Made by a program: the position numbers and the translations under genes. A stretch of DNA of 51,601 bases, taken from positions 1-51,601 of the forward strand of contig JAQSXJ010000011.1 of NCBI GenBank assembly GCA_029256725.1, given 5' to 3'. The notes beneath the pieces were generated by a model. That model searched no databases, had not been told where the DNA came from, and was given only the letters and a program-made list of their open reading frames with translations. Position 1 is the first letter of the stretch. Every line of letters begins with the position of its first letter. Source of the stretch: Anaerocolumna sp. GTDB lineage: Bacteria; Bacillota; Clostridia; Lachnospirales; Lachnospiraceae. Shown in pieces: positions 36,915 to 44,890 of the stretch.

Positions 36915-37458
36915 GATATTACCTAGAAAAAGGTTTATGCATTCACTGGGAGTAATGACCACAGCATTCTCTATGGCTATTACCTATAAAGAAGATGCCG
37001 ACAAGGCTACCATCGCAGGATTAATGCATGATTGTGCCAAATATATGACAGGTGAGGAAATGCTTTCTGAATGCCTTAAAAATAACATACCGGTAAAACC
37101 GGTAGAAATGCTTAATCCTGACCTGCTTCATGCCAAATTAGGAGCATTCTACGCGAAAAATGTATATAATATTGTAGATGAGGAAATCCTTTCTGCTATT
37201 ACTTGGCATACAACTGGTAAACCGGATATGTCAAAGCTTGAAAAGATTATATTCGTAGCAGATTATATAGAGCCGAATCGTTCCTCATCCGCTATTCCTG
37301 AGTTAGACAGCATTCGAAAACTATCCTTTGAAAATCTGGATGAAGCTGTATGTAAGATATTAGGCGATACCGTCAGATATCTTGAGAAAACAGGGCATGC
37401 CGTTGACGAAACAACAGCATTAACCTATGATTATTATAAAGGAAATTATGTGAAGTAA
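36874..37458 (+). CDS. yqeK: HD-domain phosphohydrolase YqeK
   Basis: A protein of about 194 residues of the YqeK family, a symmetrical diadenosine tetraphosphate (Ap4A) hydrolase. The HD metal site is visible: RFMHSLGV, LMHDCAKYM, HAKLGAF and TWHTTG. Its start lies inside the end of nadD (ATG 36874 or 36877, after AGGAAAAG), implying coupled translation. Gene order nadD-yqeK-rsfS is the conserved Firmicutes arrangement. Confidence 0.93.
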   Translation: MMENLFQLEKRIGEILPRKRFMHSLGVMTTAFSMAITYKEDADKATIAGLMHDCAKYMTGEEMLSECLKNNIPVKPVEMLNPDLLHAKLGAFYAKNVYNIVDEEILSAITWHTTGKPDMSKLEKIIFVADYIEPNRSSSAIPELDSIRKLSFENLDEAVCKILGDTVRYLEKTGHAVDETTALTYDYYKGNYVK

Positions 37459-37468
37459 AGGAGTATTA

Positions 37469-37825
37469 ATGAATACAGCAAAAGAAATCGCAAAAATGAC
37501 CTATAAAGCTTTAGACGATAAAAAAGCAGAAGATATAAAAGTTATAGAAATCGGTAATATTACCGTTATTGCAGACTATTTTATTATTGCCAACGGAACC
37601 AACTCTTCACAGGTTCAGGCTTTGGTTGATAATGTAATGGAAGAGTTATCAAAGAACGGACATGAACCTAAGAGAGTCGAAGGTGTCAGATCTGCAAGCT
37701 GGATCTTAATGGATTACGGTGATGTAGTTGTTCATATCTTTTCAAAAGAGGATCGTCTTTTCTACGATTTAGAGCGTATCTGGAGAGATGGAAAAGTAGT
37801 TGAGAAAGAACAGCTGTTTATTTAA
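37469..37825 (+). CDS. rsfS: Ribosomal silencing factor RsfS
   Basis: A protein of 118 residues that binds L14 of the 50S subunit and prevents subunit joining under starvation. Motifs: ADYFIIANGTNSSQVQAL, the Trp of SASWILMDYGDVVVHIF and FYDLERIWRD near the C-terminus. Last gene of the operon; a very strong terminator follows. Confidence 0.96.
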   Translation: MNTAKEIAKMTYKALDDKKAEDIKVIEIGNITVIADYFIIANGTNSSQVQALVDNVMEELSKNGHEPKRVEGVRSASWILMDYGDVVVHIFSKEDRLFYDLERIWRDGKVVEKEQLFI

Positions 37826-37860
37826 TAAACTATATCGGATTATACGGTACTATCTATATA

Positions 37861-37918
37861 GGTACTGTATGTTATTATCAGAAATAAATTTCTGGTGATA
37901 ACATACAGTACCTTTTTT
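37861..37918 (+). terminator. Strong terminator of the rplU-rsfS operon
   Basis: A 24-bp stem (37861-37884 with 37889-37912, two G-U pairs) with a TAAA loop, followed by TTTTTT. Confidence 0.95.
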
Positions 37919-37983
37919 CGTGGAGTTTTTTCTAGACTTAAAGTTCCCAAAGTTTATTTTCTTCATACTATAGAATAAAGGAG

Positions 37984-38012
37984 TTGACATGTTAAACTCT
38001 TGCACTTGTATT
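37984..38012 (+). promoter_or_regulatory. Promoter of the polysaccharide locus
   Basis: TTGACA, 17 bp, TGTATT, 80 bp ahead of the Wzz/BY-kinase gene. Confidence 0.65.
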
Positions 38013-38091
38013 CGCTCAGTGCGATAACGGAGATTTCGTAAGCAGAACAAGTAGAAAATATTATAAGTAATGTAGAAAGGAACGGTATAGA

Positions 38092-39510
38092 ATGGATTTC
38101 ACAGTCAAAGATGTACTTCACCTTATCAGGAGATACTTTCTCCTGATAGTAGTATGTACGTTTGCAGGCCTTTCTCTCAGTTTTCTGGTTAATAAATTTA
38201 TGATTGACAAGACCTATACAGCTTCAGCCTCATTTTACGTAAGTACGGCAGACACTACCCTGACAAATCTGTCTGAGTTAGATTATGCTCAAAAAATAGC
38301 TGAGACCTATATTAATTTTCTTAATACAAGGCAGTTCTTTTCAAAGGTAATCGATTTGAGCGGTCTTCCTTACACAATGCAGGAGCTGCAGAGTATGACA
38401 TCAATAAGTACCATTCGAAATACAGAAATATTCAGTATAACGTTAACCAGTAAGAATCCGGATGATTCCTATAATCTGGTCAAAAGTATGGAGACAGTAG
38501 CCCCACAGTTAATTAAAAACATTAAATCCAATGTAGTAATTAGTGTTGTTGACCCTGTCGCATATCCTTCCAGTCCATCTGGTCCCAATACGTTGATAAA
38601 CACATTATTAGGAGGCATCGTTGCTGGTTTTGGTGTATTTGTTTTTGTAGTATTAAAGGAAATCCTAAATATTAAAGTAGCCAATCAAGGAGATTTGTTA
38701 AAACATTATGATATTCCTCTCCTTGGCAGTATACCTCATACATCCGGAAAATCTCATTATACAAGAGGAATAAAAAATTCAATGGTATTTAAGATTTTAG
38801 CTGAAAGATTTGGATATAATGAAACTGTAAGTACAACATTAAATGATGAGAGCACTTTTCTGGTATCAGAAAGTTATAAAGCCCTACGAACTAATTTAAG
38901 GTTTTCCGTTCGTAAGGATAGTTGTAAAAAAATATTGATTACTAGTCCTGCACCTGAGGATGGTAAAAGTACTACCAGTATAAATCTGTCCATTGTTCTG
39001 TCACAAGCAGGAAATAAAGTTCTGTTAATAGATTGTGATCTAAGGAAAGGCAGAACCCATCACTTTTTCAAAGCTAAAAGTGCTCCGGGTCTAAGTGATT
39101 GCCTCTCAAATATGAATACTTCAAGAGAAGTAGTTTATACTACCCCCTATAACAATCTATACAGCATACCTATGGGATCAGTACCGCCAAATCCCTCTGA
39201 ACTCCTTGGCAGTAAGCAGATGGAATCATTAATAAATGAGCTGGAAAGTGAATATGATTATATTATATTAGATACGCCTCCGGTAAATGTAGTAGCAGAT
39301 TCCTTAAGTTTTATTAAGAATACGGATGGTGCAATTATTGTAATTAGAGAAGGTAAGACTTCCTATCCCGAAATTGAAAATGTATTGATGAAATATCGGT
39401 ATGCAAAAGCCAATATACTCGGATTTGTTTTAAATGGAGTATCAGTGAAGGAACTGGGGATGAATAAATCTAAATACTACTATTTCCACAAAACTGATGG
39501 TACAAAATAG
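38092..39510 (+). CDS. Fused Wzz chain-length regulator / BY tyrosine kinase
   Basis: A membrane protein of 472 residues. The N-terminal Wzz domain has two transmembrane helices (about residues 17-36 and 172-190) around an external loop. The cytoplasmic BY-kinase domain shows Walker A (APEDGKSTT), Walker A' (LLIDCDLRKGR) and Walker B (YIILDTPPV), with a tyrosine-rich tail (KYYYFHK). It sets polymer length and couples assembly to autophosphorylation. In many Firmicutes these are two proteins (CapA/CapB, CpsC/CpsD); here they are one chain. First gene of the locus, after AGAAAGGAA. Confidence 0.92.
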   Translation: MDFTVKDVLHLIRRYFLLIVVCTFAGLSLSFLVNKFMIDKTYTASASFYVSTADTTLTNLSELDYAQKIAETYINFLNTRQFFSKVIDLSGLPYTMQELQSMTSISTIRNTEIFSITLTSKNPDDSYNLVKSMETVAPQLIKNIKSNVVISVVDPVAYPSSPSGPNTLINTLLGGIVAGFGVFVFVVLKEILNIKVANQGDLLKHYDIPLLGSIPHTSGKSHYTRGIKNSMVFKILAERFGYNETVSTTLNDESTFLVSESYKALRTNLRFSVRKDSCKKILITSPAPEDGKSTTSINLSIVLSQAGNKVLLIDCDLRKGRTHHFFKAKSAPGLSDCLSNMNTSREVVYTTPYNNLYSIPMGSVPPNPSELLGSKQMESLINELESEYDYIILDTPPVNVVADSLSFIKNTDGAIIVIREGKTSYPEIENVLMKYRYAKANILGFVLNGVSVKELGMNKSKYYYFHKTDGTK

Positions 39511-39596
39511 GAAATAGGCAGTATAAGTGATAATGATTATGAATCCTCGGCATTAACTTCAATTGCGCAGGATTATGCGCAGAAACGGAGGTAATA

Positions 39597-40346
39597 ATGA
39601 TTGATATGCATACACACATACTGCCCGGTATTGATGATGGAGCCACAACTCAGGAAGAAGCCATTATGCTGACGGAATATCTGCACAGACAGCAGGTTAC
39701 ACAAGCCGTCTGCACACCACATTTTTATCCCATGGAAGGAACCATGGAGGATTTTCTGCTAAGCCGTTCCAAGGCCATGGAGGCTGTAAATCATAGTAAG
39801 GTGCATCTGATCGCCGGCAGTGAAACCTATTTGCATAAGTATCTTTTTCACTATACCGACTTAAGGCCATTATGTATTGAGAATACCAATTATCTTCTTG
39901 TTGAGTTTCCGGATATGAAGGTGTGGAATATGGAATACATGAATGAGCTTGAAGAAATTATCGGATATTATAATATCAATCCCATAATTGCTCATATAGA
40001 CCGTTATAAACCATTGATGAGAAGCAGGAAACTGCTTAAAGAGCTAAAGTTGAAAGGATGCCTTCTCCAGCTGAATACATCTGCTTTGTCCGACTCCGGT
40101 ACAAAGAGAAGAGCATTAAGACTAATCGAAGAAGGCTATGTAGATCTCTTAGGAAGTGACTGCCATAATTTATCTTACAGGCCTCCTAATATTAAGGAGG
40201 CCAGGAAGATTATCTTTCATAAATTAGGTGAAGACACCTGGGATAGATTAATGATTAATGCTAAAAAAGTTATTGAACCAAAAAATATCCTTGAAAGCCC
40301 TAAAATTATTGAAGCTGTAACTGTCATTGAACCAATTAAGGTTTAA
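39597..40346 (+). CDS. cpsB: CpsB/YwqE-type PHP tyrosine phosphatase
   Basis: A protein of 249 residues of the PHP metallo-phosphatase family. The metal-binding motifs MIDMHTHILPGIDDGA, CTPHFYP, AHIDRY and LLGSDCHNL are all present. It dephosphorylates the tyrosine tail of the BY-kinase encoded just upstream. ATG follows ACGGAGG; two TGCGCA palindromes lie in the short leader (39564-39583). The 3' end overlaps lexA by 4 bp, tail to tail. Confidence 0.94.
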   Translation: MIDMHTHILPGIDDGATTQEEAIMLTEYLHRQQVTQAVCTPHFYPMEGTMEDFLLSRSKAMEAVNHSKVHLIAGSETYLHKYLFHYTDLRPLCIENTNYLLVEFPDMKVWNMEYMNELEEIIGYYNINPIIAHIDRYKPLMRSRKLLKELKLKGCLLQLNTSALSDSGTKRRALRLIEEGYVDLLGSDCHNLSYRPPNIKEARKIIFHKLGEDTWDRLMINAKKVIEPKNILESPKIIEAVTVIEPIKV

Positions 40347-40957
40347 AACATGCGGAAGAGGCCAATAACCTTACCAAGAACCTCTAAATCCTTCAAAATA
40401 ATAGGTTCCATTGTATCATTTTCAGGCTGGAGACGGTAATAACCATTTTCTTTGTAGAAGGTCTTAACAGTAACGGAGTCTTCAATTAAAGCTACAACGA
40501 AGTCGCCGTTTACTGCATGAGACTGTTTCTGTACAAGAATTTGATCTCCATCAAAGATTCCGGCATTAATCATACTCTCACCCTTTACTTTCAGCATAAA
40601 GGTTTCTTCATTGGGCATGTACTCTGTTGGAATAGGGAAATATCCTTCAATATTTTCAACAGCTAGTATAGGCTGTCCCGCTGTAATAGTTCCTACGATT
40701 GGCACACTGACCATCTCTCTCTTTGCCAGATTAAATGTATCATCAGTAATCTCAATTGCTCTGGGTTTTGACGGGTCACGTCTTATGTAGCCATTCTTCT
40801 CCAATGTTTCCAGATGGGAATGAACGGAGGAAGTAGACTTTAATTTAACTGCTTCACATATTTCCCTAACTGCAGGCGGATAACCCTTAGATAAAGTCTG
40901 GCTTTTTAAATATTCCAGAATTTCTCTTTGTTTAGGACTGATTTTACCATAACTCAT
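40343..40957 (-). CDS. lexA: SOS repressor LexA
   Basis: A repressor of 204 residues. The N-terminal winged helix (QREILEYLKSQT to HSHLETLEKNGYIRRD) is followed by the self-cleavage site Ala-Gly in GTITAGQP and the catalytic Ser (KGESMINAGI) and Lys (SVTVKTFY). It represses the SOS genes until RecA filaments trigger cleavage. Its promoter and a LexA-box-like site lie upstream, next to the divergent yneA-like gene, as in Bacillus. Confidence 0.97.
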   Translation of the reverse strand: MSYGKISPKQREILEYLKSQTLSKGYPPAVREICEAVKLKSTSSVHSHLETLEKNGYIRRDPSKPRAIEITDDTFNLAKREMVSVPIVGTITAGQPILAVENIEGYFPIPTEYMPNEETFMLKVKGESMINAGIFDGDQILVQKQSHAVNGDFVVALIEDSVTVKTFYKENGYYRLQPENDTMEPIILKDLEVLGKVIGLFRMF

Positions 40958-41031
40958 TATATTTCCTCCATTAATAACTTGTTTCTTCTATTCTATTTGT
41001 ATGAAAAATTCATCTTGCTTTCATTGTCCTC

Positions 41032-41072
41032 ATTATAACACGATTTTTCTGGAAATGCAAAACCTATGTTCG
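41032..41072 (-). promoter_or_regulatory. lexA promoter with LexA-box-like site
   Basis: On the minus strand TTGCAT (41060-41055), 17 bp, TATAAT (41037-41032). CGAACATAGGTTTT (41072-41059) overlaps the -35 and matches the CGAAC-N4-GTTCG type box with two mismatches, consistent with autoregulation. Confidence 0.7.
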
Positions 41073-41111
41073 CTTTTTTGTAAAAATTGCTAGAAAATAA
41101 AAAAAATACCG

Positions 41112-41140
41112 TTGACAAACAAATGTTTGGGTATTATAAT
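41112..41140 (+). promoter_or_regulatory. Consensus promoter of the yneA-like gene with embedded LexA box
   Basis: Perfect TTGACA (41112-41117) and TATAAT (41135-41140), 17 bp apart. CAAACAAATGTTTG (41116-41129), a near-consensus LexA box, lies between them. A further palindromic site, AACATATGTTCG within 41163-41176, sits downstream. Confidence 0.85.
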
Positions 41141-41272
41141 CAAGATAACAAAACAAGTGTTCGCAACATATGTTCGTATTAATACCCAAGGAAATAGATA
41201 GACAAGTCTTTGATAGACTATGACTCTGCATATTCTTATTGTATAAGATTAGCAAAACAGGAGGATTGTATT

Positions 41273-41635
41273 ATGAACCAGATGTCATTTTCCGTTTTAA
41301 ACAGTCAATTTTTAATGCTTTTTAATCAGCTTAAGCATAAGAGACAGTATATTGTATTGTTTGGATTTTCTATAGCCACTATTCTGGTTATTTCCCTTCT
41401 TCTGGCTTCAACCAATGTAAATGCAGAGAAGCTGCAGAGTTCCAGCAAACATATAACAAGCATTCAGATAGAGAAAGGTGATACATTATGGAGTATCGCA
41501 AGCCAATACATAACCGACGATTACAAAGACATGAATGAATACATTAAGGAGATTAAGCAGACCAATGGTCTTAGCTCTGATACCATTCATGAAGGTAGGT
41601 TTCTTGTAATACCTTACTACGCGCAAGGGGAATAG
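41273..41635 (+). CDS. yneA: YneA-like SOS cell-division inhibitor (LysM protein)
   Basis: A protein of 120 residues with one N-terminal transmembrane helix (about 25-44) and an external LysM domain (IEKGDTLWSIASQY to GRFLVIPYY). This matches the design of YneA, which blocks septation after DNA damage in Bacillus. It is divergent from lexA, and its promoter carries a LexA box. ATG at 41273 follows AGGAGG by 8 nt; the frame upstream to 41210 is not used. Sequence similarity to YneA is mainly architectural. Confidence 0.82.
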   Translation: MNQMSFSVLNSQFLMLFNQLKHKRQYIVLFGFSIATILVISLLLASTNVNAEKLQSSSKHITSIQIEKGDTLWSIASQYITDDYKDMNEYIKEIKQTNGLSSDTIHEGRFLVIPYYAQGE

Positions 41636-41684
41636 GTTATTTAACCCATGAACCGTCTTGTTCCTTCAAAATACACCACTATAA

Positions 41685-41753
41685 AGGACTGCCGCAAGAA
41701 GTTGTCTAAGACAATATCTGTCTAAGACAAAGAGCTTGCGGCAGTTCTTTTTT
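41685..41753 (+). terminator. Terminator with two internal palindromic repeats
   Basis: GGACTGCCGCAAG pairs with CTTGCGGCAGTTC, then TTTTTT. The loop contains TGTCTAAGACAA twice (41703-41714 and 41719-41730). Confidence 0.85.
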
Positions 41754-41868
41754 GTGGCAAAAAGCAGTATTTGTCATACTATTGAATTAGGGAATAAACC
41801 TCCTTAGTGTAATCAACTTACATGACAATAAATCTGTGATAATAAAAATGGATCGAGAGGTATTGGTT

Positions 41869-43188
41869 ATGAGTTTGGCTGAAGATTTATCCGAAAGAAG
41901 AGAAAGTCTGGCCGTAATAGGATTGGGTTATGTTGGTATGCCGCTAGCCTTGGCTTTCTCAAAAACATACAATGTTATTGGATTTGACATTAGTACAAAG
42001 GTCATTAATATGTATAAAAACGGCATAGATCCTACCAAAGAAGTTGGAAATAAAGCAATACAGGAAGCAAATATTGAGTTTACCAGCGATGAAGAGAGGC
42101 TTAAGGATGCTAAGTTTCATATAATAGCTGTACCCACCCCCGTCAATATTCATAAGACACCGGATCTGGAACCGGTAGAAGCAGCAAGTGAGATTGTAGG
42201 CAGAAATCTGAAAAAGGGCTCAATTATAGTATATGAATCTACTGTATACCCCGGTGTCACAGAAGAAGTATGTGTTCCCATATTGAATCGGGCTTCCGGT
42301 CTGATATGCGGTAAAGATTTTAAAGTAGGCTATTCACCGGAGAGAATCAATCCGGGAGATAAAGTTCATCGCCTTGAAAATATTCGTAAAATAGTATCTG
42401 GTATGGATGAAGAAACTTTGCGCGATGTAGCGGCAGTATATGAAGTAATCATTGAAGCCGGTGTAGTAAAGGTCAGCAGTATTAAGGTTGCTGAGGCAGC
42501 AAAAGTGGTTGAAAACAGCCAGAGAGATATTAATATTGCATTTATGAATGAACTTGCCATGGTATTTGACCGTATGCAGATTGATACAAAGGAAGTAATT
42601 GAAGCTATGAGTACCAAATGGAACGCACTTAGCTTTTATCCGGGGCTTGTAGGAGGACATTGCATTGGCGTGGATCCCTATTATTTTATATACGAAGCAG
42701 AGAGACTGGGTTATCATTCTCAAATAATTCTATCCGGTAGAAAGATAAATGACGGGATGGGTGAATTTGTTGCAGATAATATTATAAAGAAACTGATACT
42801 TACTAACAAACCAGTAAAGAACAGTAAGGTGGTTATCTTAGGCATTACTTTTAAGGAAAACTGCCCTGATATAAGGAATACCAAAGTTCTTGATATAGTG
42901 GATAAACTAAGAGAATATGGCTTAGAGCCTGTACTTACGGATCCTCTGGCTGATAAAGAGGAAACAAAAAGACATTATAATATAGAACTGATTGACCGGC
43001 AGGATATCAAAGATGCTGATTGTCTGGTATTTGCAGTGGCTCATGACGAATATCTCAGGTTAACAGAAGAAGAAATTAAAGACATGTATACCTCTGGAAA
43101 AGCAGAAGAAAGGGTTCTTATTGATGTAAAGGGATTATTAGATAAGAAAATATGGATATCTGAAGGCTATCAATTCTGGAGATTATAG
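41869..43188 (+). CDS. UDP-sugar 6-dehydrogenase (TviB/WbpO-like)
   Basis: A protein of 439 residues that oxidises a UDP-hexose(amine) to the uronic acid with two NAD. It shows GLGYVGMPLA (NAD-binding), VPTPV, YESTVYPG and the catalytic Cys in GGHCIGVDPYYF, as in TviB (Vi antigen) and WbpO. It should therefore supply a HexNAcA-type building block. ATG at 41869 follows GAGAGG; an in-frame ATG at 41836 is possible but lacks a site. Confidence 0.92.
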   Translation: MSLAEDLSERRESLAVIGLGYVGMPLALAFSKTYNVIGFDISTKVINMYKNGIDPTKEVGNKAIQEANIEFTSDEERLKDAKFHIIAVPTPVNIHKTPDLEPVEAASEIVGRNLKKGSIIVYESTVYPGVTEEVCVPILNRASGLICGKDFKVGYSPERINPGDKVHRLENIRKIVSGMDEETLRDVAAVYEVIIEAGVVKVSSIKVAEAAKVVENSQRDINIAFMNELAMVFDRMQIDTKEVIEAMSTKWNALSFYPGLVGGHCIGVDPYYFIYEAERLGYHSQIILSGRKINDGMGEFVADNIIKKLILTNKPVKNSKVVILGITFKENCPDIRNTKVLDIVDKLREYGLEPVLTDPLADKEETKRHYNIELIDRQDIKDADCLVFAVAHDEYLRLTEEEIKDMYTSGKAEERVLIDVKGLLDKKIWISEGYQFWRL

Positions 43189-43415
43189 TTTTAAAAGGCC
43201 TTGCATTTTCAATGCCTTATACCTCAATAGTCTATTTTTTAAGCCTGAATTCCTTGAAATTTATTCGAATTAAAGGTTTTCACACTTTTTATATATTAAT
43301 ATATCATAAGACATTTTACAGTATGATAGCAAAGAATCGGGTAAAATGGAAGCTTTCTTCAACTACGAACTATCGAATATCCAATGGAAATATAGATGTG
43401 CAGAAAGAGGTTATA

Positions 43416-44285
43416 GTGAATAAAGATAAGATATTGATTATAGGAAAAAACGGATTTATAGGCAGTTCACTGGCCGAGTGGCTCAGAAAAAATGAGTATG
43501 TGGTCACCTCAGTATCTGGTAGAAAGGAAGAATGGAGAACTCTTGATTTATCAGAATATACTACCATTATCAATTGCTCCGGTATTGCTCATAGAAAAGA
43601 AAAGAAGAAAAACAGAGATTTATACTACCGGGTAAATAGAGACCAGGCAGTGGAATCAGCGTTGATAGCAAAGGCAAGTGGAGTTGTCCAATATATTTAT
43701 ATCAGTAGTATGAATGTTTATGGAAATACTGGAAAGGCAGTTGATAGTAATACAATTGTTAACCCGGACAGTATCTATGGTATAACAAAACTGGCAGGTG
43801 AAATAGAACTCAAAAAATTAGAGGATACAAACTTTAAAATAGCCATAATCAGGCCACCAGTTGTATATGGATATGGTTGTAAAGGTAATGTTCGTATCTT
43901 AGTGAAAGCAGCAAAATATCTTTGGGTTTTTCCGTATTATCCCAATAAGCGCAGTATGGTTGACATAATAAATTTATGTGAACTAATTCGCCTTATTATT
44001 GATAAAAAAGAGAGAGGAATATACCACCCTCAGAACAAGGAATATATTTCCACCTGGAAACTGCTTCATTTGACAGCAACCTTTCATAAAAAGAAACTCT
44101 ACCCGATCAAATTGTTTAACCCTATAATAACTTTTTTGATTCCTAAAGTTGGTTTTATCCGAAAAATATTTGGTGATGACTGTTATTCGAAAGATCTGTC
44201 TAATTATGAGAATTTTGATTATTGCATAAGAGGATATAATGAATCAATAAAAGAAATGGTAGAGAAAGATATGGCAGCAAAGTAA
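43416..44285 (+). CDS. NAD-dependent sugar epimerase/dehydratase (SDR)
   Basis: An extended SDR protein of about 289 residues. It has GKNGFIGSSL (Rossmann motif), YISSMNVYG (catalytic Ser) and YGITKLAGE (Tyr and Lys). It probably makes or reduces a nucleotide-linked sugar. The start is taken as GTG at 43416 (GAAAGAGG upstream); an ATG at 43322 is the alternative. A 227-bp gap from the dehydrogenase gene holds no other gene. A terminator follows. Confidence 0.8.
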   Translation: MNKDKILIIGKNGFIGSSLAEWLRKNEYVVTSVSGRKEEWRTLDLSEYTTIINCSGIAHRKEKKKNRDLYYRVNRDQAVESALIAKASGVVQYIYISSMNVYGNTGKAVDSNTIVNPDSIYGITKLAGEIELKKLEDTNFKIAIIRPPVVYGYGCKGNVRILVKAAKYLWVFPYYPNKRSMVDIINLCELIRLIIDKKERGIYHPQNKEYISTWKLLHLTATFHKKKLYPIKLFNPIITFLIPKVGFIRKIFGDDCYSKDLSNYENFDYCIRGYNESIKEMVEKDMAAK

Positions 44286-44328
44286 TAACAGAACTATACG
44301 CAAAAGCGATTAGCTTAAAAGTTTCAAT

Positions 44329-44358
44329 AAAAAAAACAGGCCCATGGGACCTGTTTTT
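44329..44358. terminator. Bidirectional terminator in the polysaccharide locus
   Basis: AAAAAACAGG pairs with CCTGTTTTTT around a CCCATGGG core. It ends the epimerase transcript and the opposite small membrane protein gene. Confidence 0.85.
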
Positions 44359-44362
44359 TATT

Positions 44363-44695
44363 TTAGGTATCTCTGCGGAGTCTGCAAAGCAGCCATCCGG
44401 CAAAACCAGCGATAGCTCCTAGGATAGCACCTACTATAAGGGCAAGAAGGATATATCTTCTTGTAAACTGCAAACAATCAAAGGATGCATTCAAAATTGA
44501 AAAATTAGTAATATCCTTGAAGATGAACAGTCCGAAGATATTAATATAGTAGATGATTAAACTAAAAATAAGGGCAGTGTAAATGCTGCTGGTTTTGTGA
44601 CAGAACGCGATTAAACGGAAGATTCTGTCGGCGAAAATACCTGGAACAATAATGATTAAGAACATTGTAAACAAATCCAAACCTATAAATGGCAT
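44363..44695 (-). CDS. Small membrane protein in the antisense direction
   Basis: A protein of 110 residues with about three transmembrane segments (near 5-27, 36-57 and 80-103). The N-terminal pattern FLIIIVPGIFADRIFRLI recalls the DUF6338 group, but this is a weak recognition. Good ribosome binding site AGAGGAG. It is the only minus-strand gene among the nucleotide-sugar genes, and it splits the locus into two transcripts with its terminator. Function unknown; it could be a regulator or an inserted defence-type gene. Confidence 0.62.
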   Translation of the reverse strand: MPFIGLDLFTMFLIIIVPGIFADRIFRLIAFCHKTSSIYTALIFSLIIYYINIFGLFIFKDITNFSILNASFDCLQFTRRYILLALIVGAILGAIAGFAGWLLCRLRRDT

Positions 44696-44890
44696 TTAAA
44701 TTCCAGCTCCTCTCTAAACTTTGACTCATTGGGTAAAAAATCTACCATGTAGTTTCCTAATATCTTATGCGTCTAAAAGCCAAATGTTACTTAAATCGAC
44801 AGAAGAAACAGATGCAGCATGACTCATTTTGTCACAATAGGATTTAGCAGGAATATATTAATACCAGTAAGGGTAAAGGGGGTGATCCGG

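Noticed and set aside
43279..43300. TTTCACACTTTTT ahead of the epimerase gene as another leader element
   Set aside because: Only the A' segment matches; no partner segments or hairpin.
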